A DNA stretch of 64,000 nucleotides from a bacterium (GTDB taxonomy: Bacteria; Electryoneota; RPQS01): NCBI GenBank assembly GCA_013360195.1, contig JABWCQ010000005.1, forward strand, positions 1-64,000. The letters are read 5' to 3'. Of the stretch, positions 1 to 10,900 are shown piece after piece. Within the stretch, counting starts at the first letter, position 1; the number at the start of each line of letters is the position of its first letter. The notes beneath the pieces are model-generated. The model ran no database searches, had not been told where the DNA came from, and was given only the letters and a program-made list of their open reading frames with translations. Both the position numbers and the translations under genes were made by a program.

Positions 1-929
1 CCGTACCCGCCCCACCCGTGCGATGCAACAGCATACACTGTTCGCCAATTGTTCTCGATATCGCGATAGTACACCCCACCTCCGCTCATGCCGCCGTAGG
101 ACGTCGTGTCATATTCATATAGAATGTTTGTATTGCACGAGTCAAATGGTCCGTAACGATAGTTCAAGCGAATTCCATCGAACGGCGGCCCGCCCGGATA
201 ACCGAGACTGTGAAAGGTGTTGGTGAAAAACCAATTGTCGGTATTGTTGTAATTGTAAGGAAACCAGCCCGTGATTGCGCCAACAGGACGATCGAGTTCG
301 ATGACAGCGAGGTCCCAATTCCAGTCGTGATTGACCGCCCAGCCCGTCCAGGTAAACAAACCTGCCGAAAAAGCTGTTCCGTACGGCCTGTCCCACTCGT
401 CAAAGGCCGGAATCACTTCAATCATATCCACCCATTCGTCAGTGTCAATGTTGTAAACACAGTGTCCGGCGGTCAGGACATGGTTCGCATCTATCAGGAT
501 ACCGGAACCCTGTCCCGTGCCGCCATTTGCAGAAATGTATAGTTTGCAGTTTACCCGCCACGGAAAGGTGGACGGGTTCTCAATAATTTGTCCGACGGTA
601 AACTCGTCGAGCGCTTCTCGTTCGTCGCCTCTTCCTCCGCCAAACGGCACGAACTCTCCGCGTTCGTTGAAGGCTTGCGGAAAGAGCTCTCTCAATGTCC
701 CTTGTCGAGTTTCGCCAGTCAGCGCGTCACGCATAATCACATCACTCTCGCCCAGAGTCTCAATTCGCGGCGGTGTCCATTGCGGCGATTCATCGGCTGG
801 AAGCACGATATCGGAATTGACCGATGAGAGCTTGCTTGTTGAGTTCACATCTGAGAGAAGTGCGGTGTTGCCTGCCAAGAGGGCAATAATCACACAGAAA
901 AACCAAGCAGTCATACGTATTGCTTTCAT
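1..929 (-). CDS. Secreted trypsin-like serine protease, partial (3' end off the left edge)
   Basis: About 309 codons are visible and no stop is reached. The start at 929 is an ATG with AAGGA about seven bases upstream. The N-terminus is a signal peptide (MKAIRMTAWFFCVIIALLAG). The protease domain shows the catalytic triad in order: His in SGILIDANHVLTAGHCVY, Asp in NWDLAVIELDRP, and Ser in TTSYGGMSGGGVYY (GxSGG). This is the chymotrypsin/trypsin-like fold, closer in style to the glutamyl-endopeptidase (V8-like) family than to DegP, and no PDZ domain is visible before the cut. A long leader with a riboswitch-like element and a terminator precedes it, so expression is probably controlled after transcription starts. 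Family assignment is firm; substrate is unknown. Confidence 0.85.
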   Translation of the reverse strand, partial: MKAIRMTAWFFCVIIALLAGNTALLSDVNSTSKLSSVNSDIVLPADESPQWTPPRIETLGESDVIMRDALTGETRQGTLRELFPQAFNERGEFVPFGGGRGDEREALDEFTVGQIIENPSTFPWRVNCKLYISANGGTGQGSGILIDANHVLTAGHCVYNIDTDEWVDMIEVIPAFDEWDRPYGTAFSAGLFTWTGWAVNHDWNWDLAVIELDRPVGAITGWFPYNYNNTDNWFFTNTFHSLGYPGGPPFDGIRLNYRYGPFDSCNTNILYEYDTTSYGGMSGGGVYYRDIENNWRTVYAVASHGWGGY

Positions 930-959
930 GGTCGTTCCTTGGAGTATCAAAAATAGTGC

Positions 960-1000
960 TGCAGAATAAAAGCAAACGCCACCGCGCAATGCGGTGGCGT
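960..1000 (-). terminator. Intrinsic terminator in the 5' leader of the trypsin-like protease
   Basis: On the minus strand a perfect 10-bp stem (ACGCCACCGC / GCGGTGGCGT, loop ATTGC) is followed by TTTGCTTTTATT. It sits only about 30 bases before the protease start and about 360 bases after the MATE stop. It therefore fits a leader terminator controlled by the element upstream better than the end of the MATE transcript, although it could serve as both. Confidence 0.7.
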
Positions 1001-1054
1001 AGATAAGGTGGTCGTCAGGATGACGTTATGGTCGTGCGAACCGGCGAATCAGAG

Positions 1055-1235
1055 ATGCTTGAACGAGGTTGGCAAGCCGGCGGCGCGCTCGGGACACAAT
1101 TGGAAGAGAAAGTATCCATGGCCGGGAATTTCTGGTGAGTGAATCAGCTTTTCCCCGGCGTTACTCCCCCGGCTCAGGGCCGGACTTCACTCATCTGTAA
1201 CAATTTGCACAATCCAGCCCAAAGTCTCAAGTTGA
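1055..1235 (-). ncRNA. Candidate c-di-AMP (ydaO/yuaA-type) riboswitch
   Basis: Read on the minus strand, the 3' part contains GCCAACCTCGT preceded by a CCCGA...CCG stretch. This resembles the most conserved block of ydaO RNAs (CCCGA..CCGUCAGCUAACCUCGU). The 5' part has a GGGGGA...GGGG...GATTC series, and short CTTGA/TCAAG arms could close the element. A terminator lies about 55 bases downstream, just before the protease ATG, as in known c-di-AMP OFF switches. Similarity was judged by eye: spacing departs from the consensus and a GAGTGAA/TTCACTC helix is extra. Another structured RNA class is possible. Confidence 0.45.
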
Positions 1236-1361
1236 AATCGTCGGCGCAGTGTGTCTATGTCACGCAGCGTTCAATATGTCCTGTATCTATTCTGCATGAT
1301 TGCACATGACCGAAATCACCCGCGCACTATTATGCAGGAGGCACAGCGTATGTGACCCGAA

Positions 1362-2780
1362 TTACACGGTCACACGCAACCACGACCCTTTGTAAAACAG
1401 CCACACGGCGATGATTCCGCCCAGTGAGTGAGCAATCGTGGCTCCCCAAATCATGCCGACCGGACCCCAAGTCAGGGTAATACCGAAGACATACATGAAA
1501 GGAACCATCAGCAGCCACGCGTGGGCGATACTTAGCAGCATCATCGGACGGTTGTGACCGGCCCCTTCAAACACGGTTTCCGCACCGATGTGAATTCCCG
1601 CAAACGGAATGGACACAGCCATGATGCGCAGCAGAGCGACGCCAAGGTCGGTCGCCGATTGGATATCGAAAAATGCGGTGATAATCCACTCGGCGAAGAT
1701 GAACACGAACAGCGCATACGCCAGCATAACGTAACCCGCCATGCGAATCGAATGCACTCCGGCTATCCATGACTTCACAAGCTCTTTCGCGCCGAGATAT
1801 TGGGCAAGCAGCGCCGACGTCCCGAGTGTAAATCCGACCATGGACATTACACCGAAGTGCAGCACGCGGTGCGCGGCTCCGAAAATTGCCACGACGTCCG
1901 TGCCAAAGTGTGCCACAAGTCTGACACCGATGGTCATCGCCAGAGAAAAGCTCAGGATGTTTATACCCACGGGCCAGCCGATGTTCCAAATCATCGAGAA
2001 GTCTTTCCAGCCCGGCCACGGCGAGTGAAACCAGCGCACACGAATGGGTGAGTGCTTGCTCGCCAACACCAGCAGACCGATAACGACGACCAGTGAATAG
2101 GAAAACACGGTCGCAATCGCAGCCCCTCTGAGCCCCATTGCAGGAAAAGGTCCCCATCCGAGAATCAGAAATGGGTCGAGCACAATATTCGTTCCTGCAC
2201 CAAGCAATTGCATCCACCACGCCATGCGCGGCATGCCGATACAGCGAAACGCCGAATAGACAGAGTATGAGCAGCCGACTACTCCTGCGGCAACGAGCAG
2301 CCACACGCCGTATTCATAGCACATGGCTTCCACCGCCGGTTCCAGTCCCATCCATGGCATGAACACAGGCATCAGAAACCACGTCAACAGTCCGAGCAGC
2401 GTGCCGACGACCATCTTCATCGTGAACGCCGAGCGAATCGCATTTTCGGAATCTTCAGTCGCGCCTTCTCCGAACCGGCGGGCGATGATGGCGTTTGAGC
2501 CCACACCGGTAATGATATTAAAGGTCATCATCATCCAATAGATAGTGTAGAACACCGTGACCGCGGCCACAGGCTGTGTGCCGATTTTTGCCAGCCAGAA
2601 GAGGTCCACCATTTCATTGAACGACGCAACCATGAAGCCGCCCATGGAGGGAATGCCGTAGGCAACCACCTCCTTCATAATGGCGCGGCTCTGTTCCCGC
2701 GGTACGGTTGCGACTTCGGCCACCTCAGGCGGCAAAGACGCAATCGGAGCGAGACGTTGCGAGGGAATTATGGGTAACAT
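1362..2780 (-). CDS. MATE-family multidrug/Na+ efflux transporter (second of a tandem pair)
   Basis: An inner-membrane antiporter of the MATE family, about 472 residues, hydrophobic throughout with around twelve membrane segments in two similar halves. The start of helix 1 (VAYGIPSMGGFMVASFNEMVDLFWLAKIG) matches the neighbouring paralogue (VDMGLPSMASFLLLNLYEAVNIFWLAKIG). I chose the ATG at 2780 because the N-terminal length then equals that of the paralogue; a TTG at 2843 would add 21 residues, and neither start has a convincing ribosome-binding site. It follows the other MATE gene by 134 bases on the same strand, with a weak hairpin between. Substrate cannot be read from sequence; drugs or a cell metabolite are both possible. 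Confidence 0.9.
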   Translation of the reverse strand: MLPIIPSQRLAPIASLPPEVAEVATVPREQSRAIMKEVVAYGIPSMGGFMVASFNEMVDLFWLAKIGTQPVAAVTVFYTIYWMMMTFNIITGVGSNAIIARRFGEGATEDSENAIRSAFTMKMVVGTLLGLLTWFLMPVFMPWMGLEPAVEAMCYEYGVWLLVAAGVVGCSYSVYSAFRCIGMPRMAWWMQLLGAGTNIVLDPFLILGWGPFPAMGLRGAAIATVFSYSLVVVIGLLVLASKHSPIRVRWFHSPWPGWKDFSMIWNIGWPVGINILSFSLAMTIGVRLVAHFGTDVVAIFGAAHRVLHFGVMSMVGFTLGTSALLAQYLGAKELVKSWIAGVHSIRMAGYVMLAYALFVFIFAEWIITAFFDIQSATDLGVALLRIMAVSIPFAGIHIGAETVFEGAGHNRPMMLLSIAHAWLLMVPFMYVFGITLTWGPVGMIWGATIAHSLGGIIAVWLFYKGSWLRVTV

Positions 2781-2843
2781 ATGTTGAGAGTCAAGAGTTG
2801 AAGAGTAATTGCGCAACTTCCGTGAAGGAAGCGTGCGCGACAA

Positions 2844-2871
2844 AACAGAGTCCGGCGGGCAAGACAGCCCG
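2844..2871 (-). terminator. Weak terminator-like hairpin between the two MATE genes
   Basis: On the minus strand GCGGGC-TGTCTT-GCCCGC is followed by CGGACTCTGTTTTG. The stem is only 6 bp and the U-tract is broken, so it would at most reduce expression of the second MATE gene. Confidence 0.3.
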
Positions 2872-2914
2872 CATTCGGTGAAATGATGTCAGGAGTTCTT
2901 TTGCCGTCGCATTG

Positions 2915-4342
2915 CTAAAGGTCCTCCTCCACCAGCCAGTGTCCCCGTCGAAAGAAGAGGAAGAAGATTGCGCTGCCCAGCAAATTGCCGAACGCATACC
3001 CCGCAAGCATGCCGTACGGTCCCCAGCCGAGCCATTTTCCCAACACGAGCATAGACAGCACAATCAAACCCCAATCCAAGAAAATACCGAAAATCATCGG
3101 CGGCAGATTTCGTCCGGCACCGTTGTACGCATTGGTCATCATTTCCAAAGCCGCGCGGAACGGCAGCGAGAGCACAAGGATTCTCAGAAACCACTTGCCT
3201 TGCTCGAGCGACTCCGGTTCGCTGAAGAACATCTTGACCAGCGGCTCGCTGAACAACCAGATGAGCAGCACAAATGAGAACATGCAAATCATCACCAGCC
3301 GGATGGAAATCCGTGCCGTGTGCCACGCATTCTCCTTTTCCCGCGCACCCAGATACTGGCCGACGAGTGCTCCGGTTCCCAAGCCGAAACCCACATTTAT
3401 CATATGTCCGAAGCGCAAAATCCTCTGCGCCATTCCGAACAGCGCAACAACGAGTGTTCCAAAATGCGCGAACAACCCGACGACGGTTGAGTTCATCAGA
3501 GCAAAACTAAGCGCGCTGAAACCGCTCGGAAAACCGATTCTCCAAATCTGTTTCATTTCCGATTTTGGCAAATTGCGGAAGCTCCATTTCACGGGCACCG
3601 GAGAGTCATGCCTCCCCAGCATCCACACTCCAAGAACGACCACCGTGATGAACCCGACCGAATTGGCAATAGAAGCACCGACAATTTCCAGCCGCGGGAA
3701 TGGCCCGATGCCGAAAATCAGCAGCGGATCGAGAATCATATTGAGCGCGACCCCGGCCACCGAAATCCACATGCCTGCCTGCGGTCTGCCAATGCCTCTG
3801 AATGCCGTATAGACTGAGAAGCTCGTCATGGCAAATCCGAAAGTGAGCGAGTTCAAGATACCGTAGTGGAAAGCCAGCTTCGCCACATCAGGTTCGGTTC
3901 CGTAAAGAGTCAAAGCGAAGGGCAAAATAGCCACTCCGATAATACCTAAAAAACTGCCAGTAAAGAACTTAAGCAGAAATGTCGCCCGAATGGCCTCGGC
4001 GGTAGGAGTGCCTCCTCCCTGCCCGTATCTGCGGCTGATGACTGCGACACTCCCGGACCCGATAATATGATTCGGGAAGGTCATTACCCATGAAAATGCG
4101 GCAAACACAGTCACTGCCGCTACGGGTGACGCTCCGATTTTCGCCAGCCAGAAAATGTTCACGGCCTCATACAAATTGAGCAGGAGAAAGCTCGCCATGG
4201 ATGGAAGCCCCATATCCACAACGCGACGGTACAACTCCTTTTCCAGACCCGGAGGAGGTGTGTGGTACTCTTTGGCTGGTCCGTGGTCGGAAGTCAGCCT
4301 CTTAAGCGGTCTTTTGAGTGTAGCTTCAATAACGGAAAACAT
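2915..4342 (-). CDS. MATE-family multidrug/Na+ efflux transporter (first of a tandem pair)
   Basis: A 475-residue MATE transporter with about twelve hydrophobic segments after a 37-residue cytoplasmic N-terminus. Typical MATE features are seen: the opening helix GLPSMASFLLLNLYEAVNIFW, the loop IGASPVAAVTVF, and pseudo-repeat halves (AFRGIGRPQAGMWISVAGVA in the first half, NAYNGAGRNLPPMIFGIF in the second). The ATG at 4342 is used; the ribosome-binding site is weak. It is the first structural gene after promoter 4563-4591, a 36-codon leader ORF and an attenuator hairpin ending about 15 bases before the ATG, so its expression is very likely conditional. The pair may form one drug-responsive or metabolite-responsive export unit. 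Confidence 0.92.
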   Translation of the reverse strand: MFSVIEATLKRPLKRLTSDHGPAKEYHTPPPGLEKELYRRVVDMGLPSMASFLLLNLYEAVNIFWLAKIGASPVAAVTVFAAFSWVMTFPNHIIGSGSVAVISRRYGQGGGTPTAEAIRATFLLKFFTGSFLGIIGVAILPFALTLYGTEPDVAKLAFHYGILNSLTFGFAMTSFSVYTAFRGIGRPQAGMWISVAGVALNMILDPLLIFGIGPFPRLEIVGASIANSVGFITVVVLGVWMLGRHDSPVPVKWSFRNLPKSEMKQIWRIGFPSGFSALSFALMNSTVVGLFAHFGTLVVALFGMAQRILRFGHMINVGFGLGTGALVGQYLGAREKENAWHTARISIRLVMICMFSFVLLIWLFSEPLVKMFFSEPESLEQGKWFLRILVLSLPFRAALEMMTNAYNGAGRNLPPMIFGIFLDWGLIVLSMLVLGKWLGWGPYGMLAGYAFGNLLGSAIFFLFFRRGHWLVEEDL

Positions 4343-4355
4343 GGTCGTTCTAAAC

Positions 4356-4388
4356 TGAAAAGCCCATCGGTTTTTAGGCGATGGGCTT
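4356..4388 (-). terminator. Attenuator terminator before the MATE operon
   Basis: On the minus strand AAGCCCATCG-CCTAAAAAC-CGATGGGCTT is a 10-bp stem followed by TTCAGTTT, ending about 15 bases from the MATE ATG. The right-arm sequence CGATGGG occurs a second time upstream, inside the leader ORF (4431-4437), where it could pair with the left arm and block the terminator. Confidence 0.7.
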
Positions 4389-4412
4389 GATTATGCTTAA
4401 CTTAAACAAGGT

Positions 4413-4523
4413 TTAAGGGCGACACAATCTCCCATCGGAGGAGGATACCGGCAGATCCGTGACGTTCTTTCCGAACGCGCGGGAGCGGTCCACAGTTTGA
4501 TAATTGATGAGAGTTGGGAACAT
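4413..4523 (-). CDS. Putative leader peptide of the MATE operon (36 codons)
   Basis: The ORF runs from ATG at 4523 to TAA at 4413. It begins MFPTLINYQTVDRSRAFGKN and continues VTDLPVSSSDGRLCRP. It lies wholly between a strong promoter and the attenuator, about 35 nt from the predicted transcription start, with a weak AAGAAG ribosome-binding site. Its Ser-Asp-Gly codons carry the CGATGGG segment that can pair with the left terminator arm. The layout matches ribosome-mediated attenuators upstream of antibiotic-resistance genes, where a stalled ribosome switches the RNA structure. I do not recognise the peptide, and translation is inferred. Confidence 0.45.
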   Translation of the reverse strand: MFPTLINYQTVDRSRAFGKNVTDLPVSSSDGRLCRP

Positions 4524-4562
4524 TGCTTCTTGTTTACAGGGTTTCAAATTTGTGCTTGCTTA

Positions 4563-4591
4563 ATGATACTAAACGCTGTTAAGTTTGTCAA
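4563..4591 (-). promoter_or_regulatory. Sigma70-like promoter of the MATE operon
   Basis: Minus strand: TTGACA (4591-4586), a 17-bp spacer, TATCAT (4568-4563). The -35 box is perfect and the -10 box is one base from consensus. Transcription would start near 4556, giving a leader of about 215 nt. Confidence 0.75.
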
Positions 4592-4905
4592 GAGCATCAT
4601 GGTAATTTAGTGCAGGGTCAATAAAGCCGATAATACTAGAGATGGGGTCTGGGTTTGGGGCAAAAAAAGCTGATTCGAATGGATTTGTCCCCCCATTCCT
4701 CTTGCAACTCTGTCCGCTTTTTGATAAGTTGAGTAATCTTTGGGTCTTCAATCAGTTATGGAGGTGTCCGAGCGACACTTGTTTAGTAAGATTTGGTCGC
4801 CGCAAGGCACAAATACCCGGGGCCGGAATCACATTTCGGCAGGAATAAACTGATCCTTCACGAAAAGACCCGGTACTCCATAAAGATTCATTCATTGGAC
4901 GGAGC
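4592..4905. other. Upstream region of the sprA operon, no gene seen
   Basis: This divergent interval must hold the promoter of the plus-strand sprA operon. The best match I found, TTGCAA-17 bp-TAAGTT near 4702-4730, is weak. Short ORFs on both strands here have no ribosome-binding site and no recognisable product. Confidence 0.4.
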
Positions 4906-7900
4906 TTGAAGACCCCGAAGGGAGTCCTATTTCTATTCGTAGCCTGCTTCTTCGCGTGCAGCCTGACTGCACGTGCCGAGGTGGGCTTTTCGTTTTTGCT
5001 GAAGACGCAGACCTCCGCCTACTCGCTCTTTGATGAGCCGAAGCGGGGTATCAGCGTGTTCGGTTCACAGGCATTGATTTCGACGACAACCAGTGCGCGC
5101 ACGGAAAGAGTCGAGTTCGACTCACTCTTCACGTCGGCACGGCTGTCGCTGACAGTCGGTCAAACCGATATTGTCACACCGCTGCTGCTCAATTACGATG
5201 CTTACAAGAACTATCGTCTAAGCTTTGAAACCCGCAAAGCCTTCAAGGACGCGACCGTCGCGGGATTCAAATCGGCGGCACAAGAGCGGTCGGGCGAGGG
5301 CATCGCCATTGACGTGCCCTTCAAAATCAAGTCGAAGACATTCCGCAGAATCTTCGGCGGTGACAATATCGGCTTGCGGGTGCAGGGAACCATCACGATT
5401 GACGGCAAATTCCGGCAGCAGAAGTTCGACGAAATTCAGGCCGCCAATCAGCGCGACAAGAACAACGACTTCAATATTGACATGACGCAGCGCTTCACCA
5501 TCGCCGGTAAAATCGGTGAAAAGGTGCAGGTGGATGTCAATCAGGACTCGGAGCGGCTCTTCGACTTTGAGAATTCGCTGAAGCTCACCTATACGGGCGA
5601 CAAGGACGAGATTATTCAGAAGGTCGAGGCCGGAAACGTGAGTCTAAGTTTGGGAACGAACTTGGCCACCTTCTCGGGACAGAACAAGGGTCTGTTCGGA
5701 CTGAAAACGGAAGCGAAGGTCGGCGCGCTGAAGCTCACGGGTATTGCCTCGCTCGAGCGCGGTCAGAAAAATAAGCAGCGCCCCAACGAAAGCGCGCGCC
5801 GTGCCACATGGACGGAAAACGACTTTCTGCAGAACACCTATTTCTGGGTGACCAACACGACGATGGACACCGTGATTAACGGTGACACATTGCGCTGCAG
5901 TAACTATCGCGACAATTACCGCTACTATCTGAATCGTCAGCACGTCAACGCGCAGATTTCGCTTCGTGAAATCGAAGTCTGGATTCAGGATGACGGCGGC
6001 GTGCAAGGAACCCAAACCACTCGCGGTTTCGCGGTTGCACTTCAGAATATCTCACGCCTCTATTTGCCCGAAGACTCGATTGACTCCGGACTGAACGAGC
6101 AGGTCGGCAGTTGGCGGCGGCTCGTGCCCGGCAATGATTATTACTTCGAACCGAGTCTCGGCTATATTCGATTGCGCACTCCGGTTCAGCCGACGAAGGC
6201 GCTCGCCTGTGCCTTTGTGACCGCACAGGGACACGAATTCGGACAGATGACTCCTGGTCCGGAAGGCGTGCGGTTGATACTTCTGAAACCCGGTGACTTC
6301 GTCGACCCATCAAGCTTGACATGGGACCTGATGTTCCGTCACGTCTATTCGGTGCAAACCACGGAGCTTGACCGCGAGAACTTCAAGCTGAAAATAATTC
6401 GCGATGCCGCAGGCACCGGTCAGCAGGAAGAAGGTCCTCCGGGGGGAACGGAATCCTACTTGACGTTTTTCGATTTTGATGACACCGGTCCCAACGGCGC
6501 AGGAGCTCCCGACGGATTGGTGGACGACATCCCCGCCATTCTCAATTCGCAGTACGGTGAGCTGCACTTTCTCGACTTGACACCGTTCGACCCGTCCGGT
6601 TATTTCGACGTCGCCTCAGGCAGCATGATTGTGAACGGTCTTCCCGAGTTGCAGGCAAACAATCCCGGCTCGCCGTTTGTGGATACGACACTGTATTCGC
6701 GCATCTATTCGCAGGTTCAAAGCGGCGACCGGATTTGGAAGTTTGAAACTGAATTCAAGGGTTCAACGGCCAATTACGACCTCGGCCCGCTGGTGCTCGA
6801 AGGTTCTGAAGAAGTCACCTTGAACGGCAACCGCCTTGTGCGCGGCAGCGATTACACGATTGACTATCTCTCAGGACAGCTCAAAATTCTGAACGAAGCC
6901 GCCAAGGCTCCCGGCGCGGATTTGGAAATCACGTTTGAATCCGGACAGGTCTTTCAGCTTGATAAGAAGACGCTGCTGGGTGCGCGAGCGGAATACGAGT
7001 TGTGGCAGGACTCCTATGTCGGCGGTATGGTCTTGCATTTGAACGAGAAGTCTCTCGACAAGCGTGTCCGTATCGGCAACGAACCGATCCGCAACACGCT
7101 CTATGACATGGACACGCAGTTGAAGTTCCGTCCGAACTTCCTGACCGCGATAGCCGACCGTCTGCCGCTTGTGCGCACGAATGCCGGCTCCGAGTTCATC
7201 ATTGACGGCGAAGTCGCGAAGGTCTATCCGAATCCGAACTCACTGACGAACGCGGCGACAGGCGACAACAACGGCGTTGCGTTCATTGACGATTTTGAAG
7301 CGTCGCGTCGCAGCGTACCGCTTGGCATGCTGCGCAAGAATTGGACGATTTCATCCATTCCGGTGGACCCCGACATAGATTCGCTGCGCGGCCGCTTCCG
7401 CTGGTGGAATCCGCGTCCCGAAGAGCAGGTGCGCGTACAGGACGTTTTCCCCGAGCGTGAAATCAACTCACAGGTGGCCGACCGCTTGCAGTCGCTTGTG
7501 CTGGAGTATGTGCCTGTCGGTGAAACGGATCAGGAGAAATTGACGAGCTGGGGCGGGGCCATGCGCTATCTCGGCGCGGGCTATGAAGACCAGTCACGCG
7601 CGCAGTTTCTCGAATTCTGGATTCAGCTTCCGCCTGAGGCCCGGGCGCAGGGACGATTGGTCGTTGATTTAGGCTCGATATCCGAAGACGCGCTGCCCAA
7701 CGACTCGATGAACACCGAAGACAAACCCGAACCCGGACAGATTGTCACTTCACCGCGCAGTGAGTACGGCAACGGTGTGCTCAGTCAGGATGAAGACACC
7801 GGAATTGACGGTATTCGCGCTTCCGACCCGGCGGACTCCGCTTATTGGAACGGTCCGACGCGGCCGCCGGTGCCGTCGTGGGACGACTGGAATTACGCTA

Positions 7901-10900
7901 TCGGCTCGAACGACTACAATTTCATCAATGGTGATGAGAACAGCTTGCGCGGCGACGAGTCATCCAATATTCCCAATAGCGAGGACCTGAACAACAACCA
8001 GTCGCTCGACCAGGCCAATGAATATTTCAGCTTCAATATCGAACTGAACTACAATAATCCCTACATCGTCGGCGGTCAGACCAACACCAATCGCTGGCGG
8101 TTGTTCCGGATTCCCATTGACTCGGACGACCCGCATGTCCGGCGCACCGTCGGCAATCCCACGCTGACAAACGTGCGCTTCGCGCGCATGTATCTGACCG
8201 GCATGGAGGATTCGACGCGCATTCAGATAGTCCAGAACGACATCGTGACGAACGAGTGGCTGCCCGAATATGTGAACGCCGATTCCATCGAATATATCTC
8301 CGTCGCGGTCATCAACAATCACGAAACCCCCGGCTATAACAGCCCTCCCGGTGTGCAGGGCGAGATTGACCCGATTACGAATCTGCGTCAGCGCGAGCAG
8401 AGCCTTGTGCTTAAGATTGAAGAGCTGCTCGGTCCGATAGACACGCTGAACAATCCCGACCCCGCGGTGCCGTCCGAGTTTTTCGTGGCAAAAAACCTCT
8501 ATCAGTATATCAACATGATAGAGTACAAGCGAATCAAGATGTTCATTCATGGCGGAGGTGTGGACGAAGCTCTGTTTGAAGACGGACGCTATCAGCTTGT
8601 GCTGCGGCTCGGCGCATCGTATGCGAACACGGACGCAAATTACTACGACATCATCAAGACGGTTTACAAGGGCTGGGATTCGCGCAACCACATCGACGTC
8701 GCGCTGAATGACCTTTCAATTTTACGAGCATGGCGCGAAGACCCCGAGCGTCCCGGCTACGATTCGCTGCTCGCGGCGCGCAGCGGCCGCTTTGCCGTTC
8801 CGCTCGATACAATTCGTTTTCCGCAGGACAGTTTGGTCATCAACGGCCTGCCGTCCTTGCAGAATGTCGGCTTTATCGCACTGGGTGTGCGCGCGCTGAA
8901 GCCCTATGCGAATGCGACCAACGACGAGATATGGGTGGACGAACTGCGAGTCTCGGACATCTACAAGGACCCGGGCTCGGCGGGCGAACTCTCCTCGACA
9001 TTACGTATTGCCGACCTGATTACCGCCACGGGGTCATTCACTTATCGCGACGCGGACTTTCACAACATCAACACGCGTACGGGTGACCAGAACACGACCG
9101 AAACGGTGCGCGGCTCGCTGTCGTTCAATCTTCAGAAGTTCGGTTTGGAAGGCAGCGGCTTCAATTTGCCTGTTTCCATCAATCACTCAAGCAGCGAAGC
9201 GATCCCCAAGTATGTACCGCGCACGGACGCTCGTGTGAATCAGGACAATCCCGACCCCGACGTCATCGCCAATCAGAAATCCACGACCATCACGGCAAGT
9301 TACTCGAAGTCGGGCAATTCGCGCAATCCTCTTGTGCGCTGGACGGCGGAACGGCTGACGGCCTCGTGGGACTATTCGGATACGCGCAACAGCGACTATC
9401 AGACGAAGTCGCAGACGTCCAAGACGACCAACGCTCGAGCGGGTTACGCATTTCCAACGGCTCGCGGACGCGGAATCGCGCCGCTCTGGTTCTTGGCCGG
9501 AGTGCCACTGCTGTCCGAGCTTGGCAACCCGCACATTTTTTACAAGCCGAAGCAACTGACGGGCGCGTTCGGTGCCGGCCGCACACAGGCGAGCCGCGAG
9601 ACTCGAGCGGGACAGAAGACCACATCGCCGGATTTTCGCGCCACCGCGTCCGGCAATCTTGGCTGGGATATCACGGAGACGATGCAGACATCGCTGACAC
9701 AGAATTTCGGCTGGACTCAGATTGAGAATGTCTACTTCAACACCGACGCGGATACGGCGTACGATTCGTCAGCGGCGCGGGCCCGTCCGTGGAAGGACAT
9801 ATTGAATCTCCACCGCAAGGACTTGAATTCGGAATCCTGGAACTGGTCAAACAGCTACTCGCCGCAATTGTCGAACTGGCTCTCACCGACGGTGACCTAC
9901 GGCTCCACCTATAGCTGGCAGCGCAACAATCGCGGCGGTTCGCAGCAATTCAATCCCAATTTGATTGACCAGCAACAGCTCAGCAACAGCAACAACATCG
10001 GCACGGATTTAACGCTGGACTTGCGGAGTATCATCGGAGGTGGCGGGGGCGGACGCGACGGCCGTCAACGAGGGACGGGCAACATACGCACACCGGCGAC
10101 ACGTCCGCGCAATCCGGTAACTCCCGATTCCACGCAGGCGGATACACTTGCTCAGGAGATTGAGCGCGGCCCCGGATTTTCGCCTCTGAAGCTGCTTGCA
10201 AAATCGCTGTATCCCGTCAAGAAGGCGCTGCTTGTGCTCGACCCGGTGCAGCTCTCCTATGACCAGGGACGTTCATCGTCGCATCCGGTCGTTTACGGTC
10301 AAGGCGACCTGAGTTACCGGCTAGGTTTCACGACAGAGCCGGGACGACGTGCGTTGCAGTCGCCGGCGGATTCGAGCGGATTCACACTCACGGGTCAAAC
10401 GACGAAGACAGAAACGAATGATTACTCAGCGCGCTCGGGAATCCGTTTCTCGCGGGACATTCGTTCGACTTTTGTCTGGAGCTATCGCGAGACGGCAACC
10501 GAAGGTGCGACGAGCCGCGGTGACTACGACCAGACATTTTTCTGGATGGCGGATGACAACGGCCTGACGACGGATTTGCCGTTTGCGGATGTGACGGTAG
10601 ACTGGAGCGGATTGGAGCGCTTCCCGTTCATTTCGCGCGCGGCGCGCACGATGTCGGTAACGAGCGGCATGTCGAGCCGATTCAAGGAGACGTGGAACAA
10701 CAATCGCAGCAACATCGCCCAGCGGGATTATACGCGCCAGTTCAGTCCGCTGATCGGAGTGAATATCTCCTGGCTGAACGCGATAGATTCGCAGATTCGC
10801 ATCAATTCGGGCAGCACGTATTCCGAAGCCGTGGCGACAAACAACAAGTCCCGCACGTCCACGCGCGACGCCAACGCGACGCTCAGCTACACGATGCGCA

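Noticed and set aside
1028-1138. Plus-strand 36-codon ORF (begins MVVRTGESEMLERG) with AGGA ribosome-like site
   Set aside because: It lies antisense to the riboswitch-like element and terminator, whose minus-strand logic explains the region better; no promoter or partner gene is seen for it.
2767-2794. TTGACT-16-CATAAT promoter-like pair on the minus strand
   Set aside because: It overlaps the chosen ATG of the second MATE gene (2780), so transcripts from it would lack that start; probably accidental unless a later start is used.
2985-3812. 275-codon plus-strand ORF antisense to the first MATE gene
   Set aside because: Shadow of the MATE reading frame, no recognisable features.
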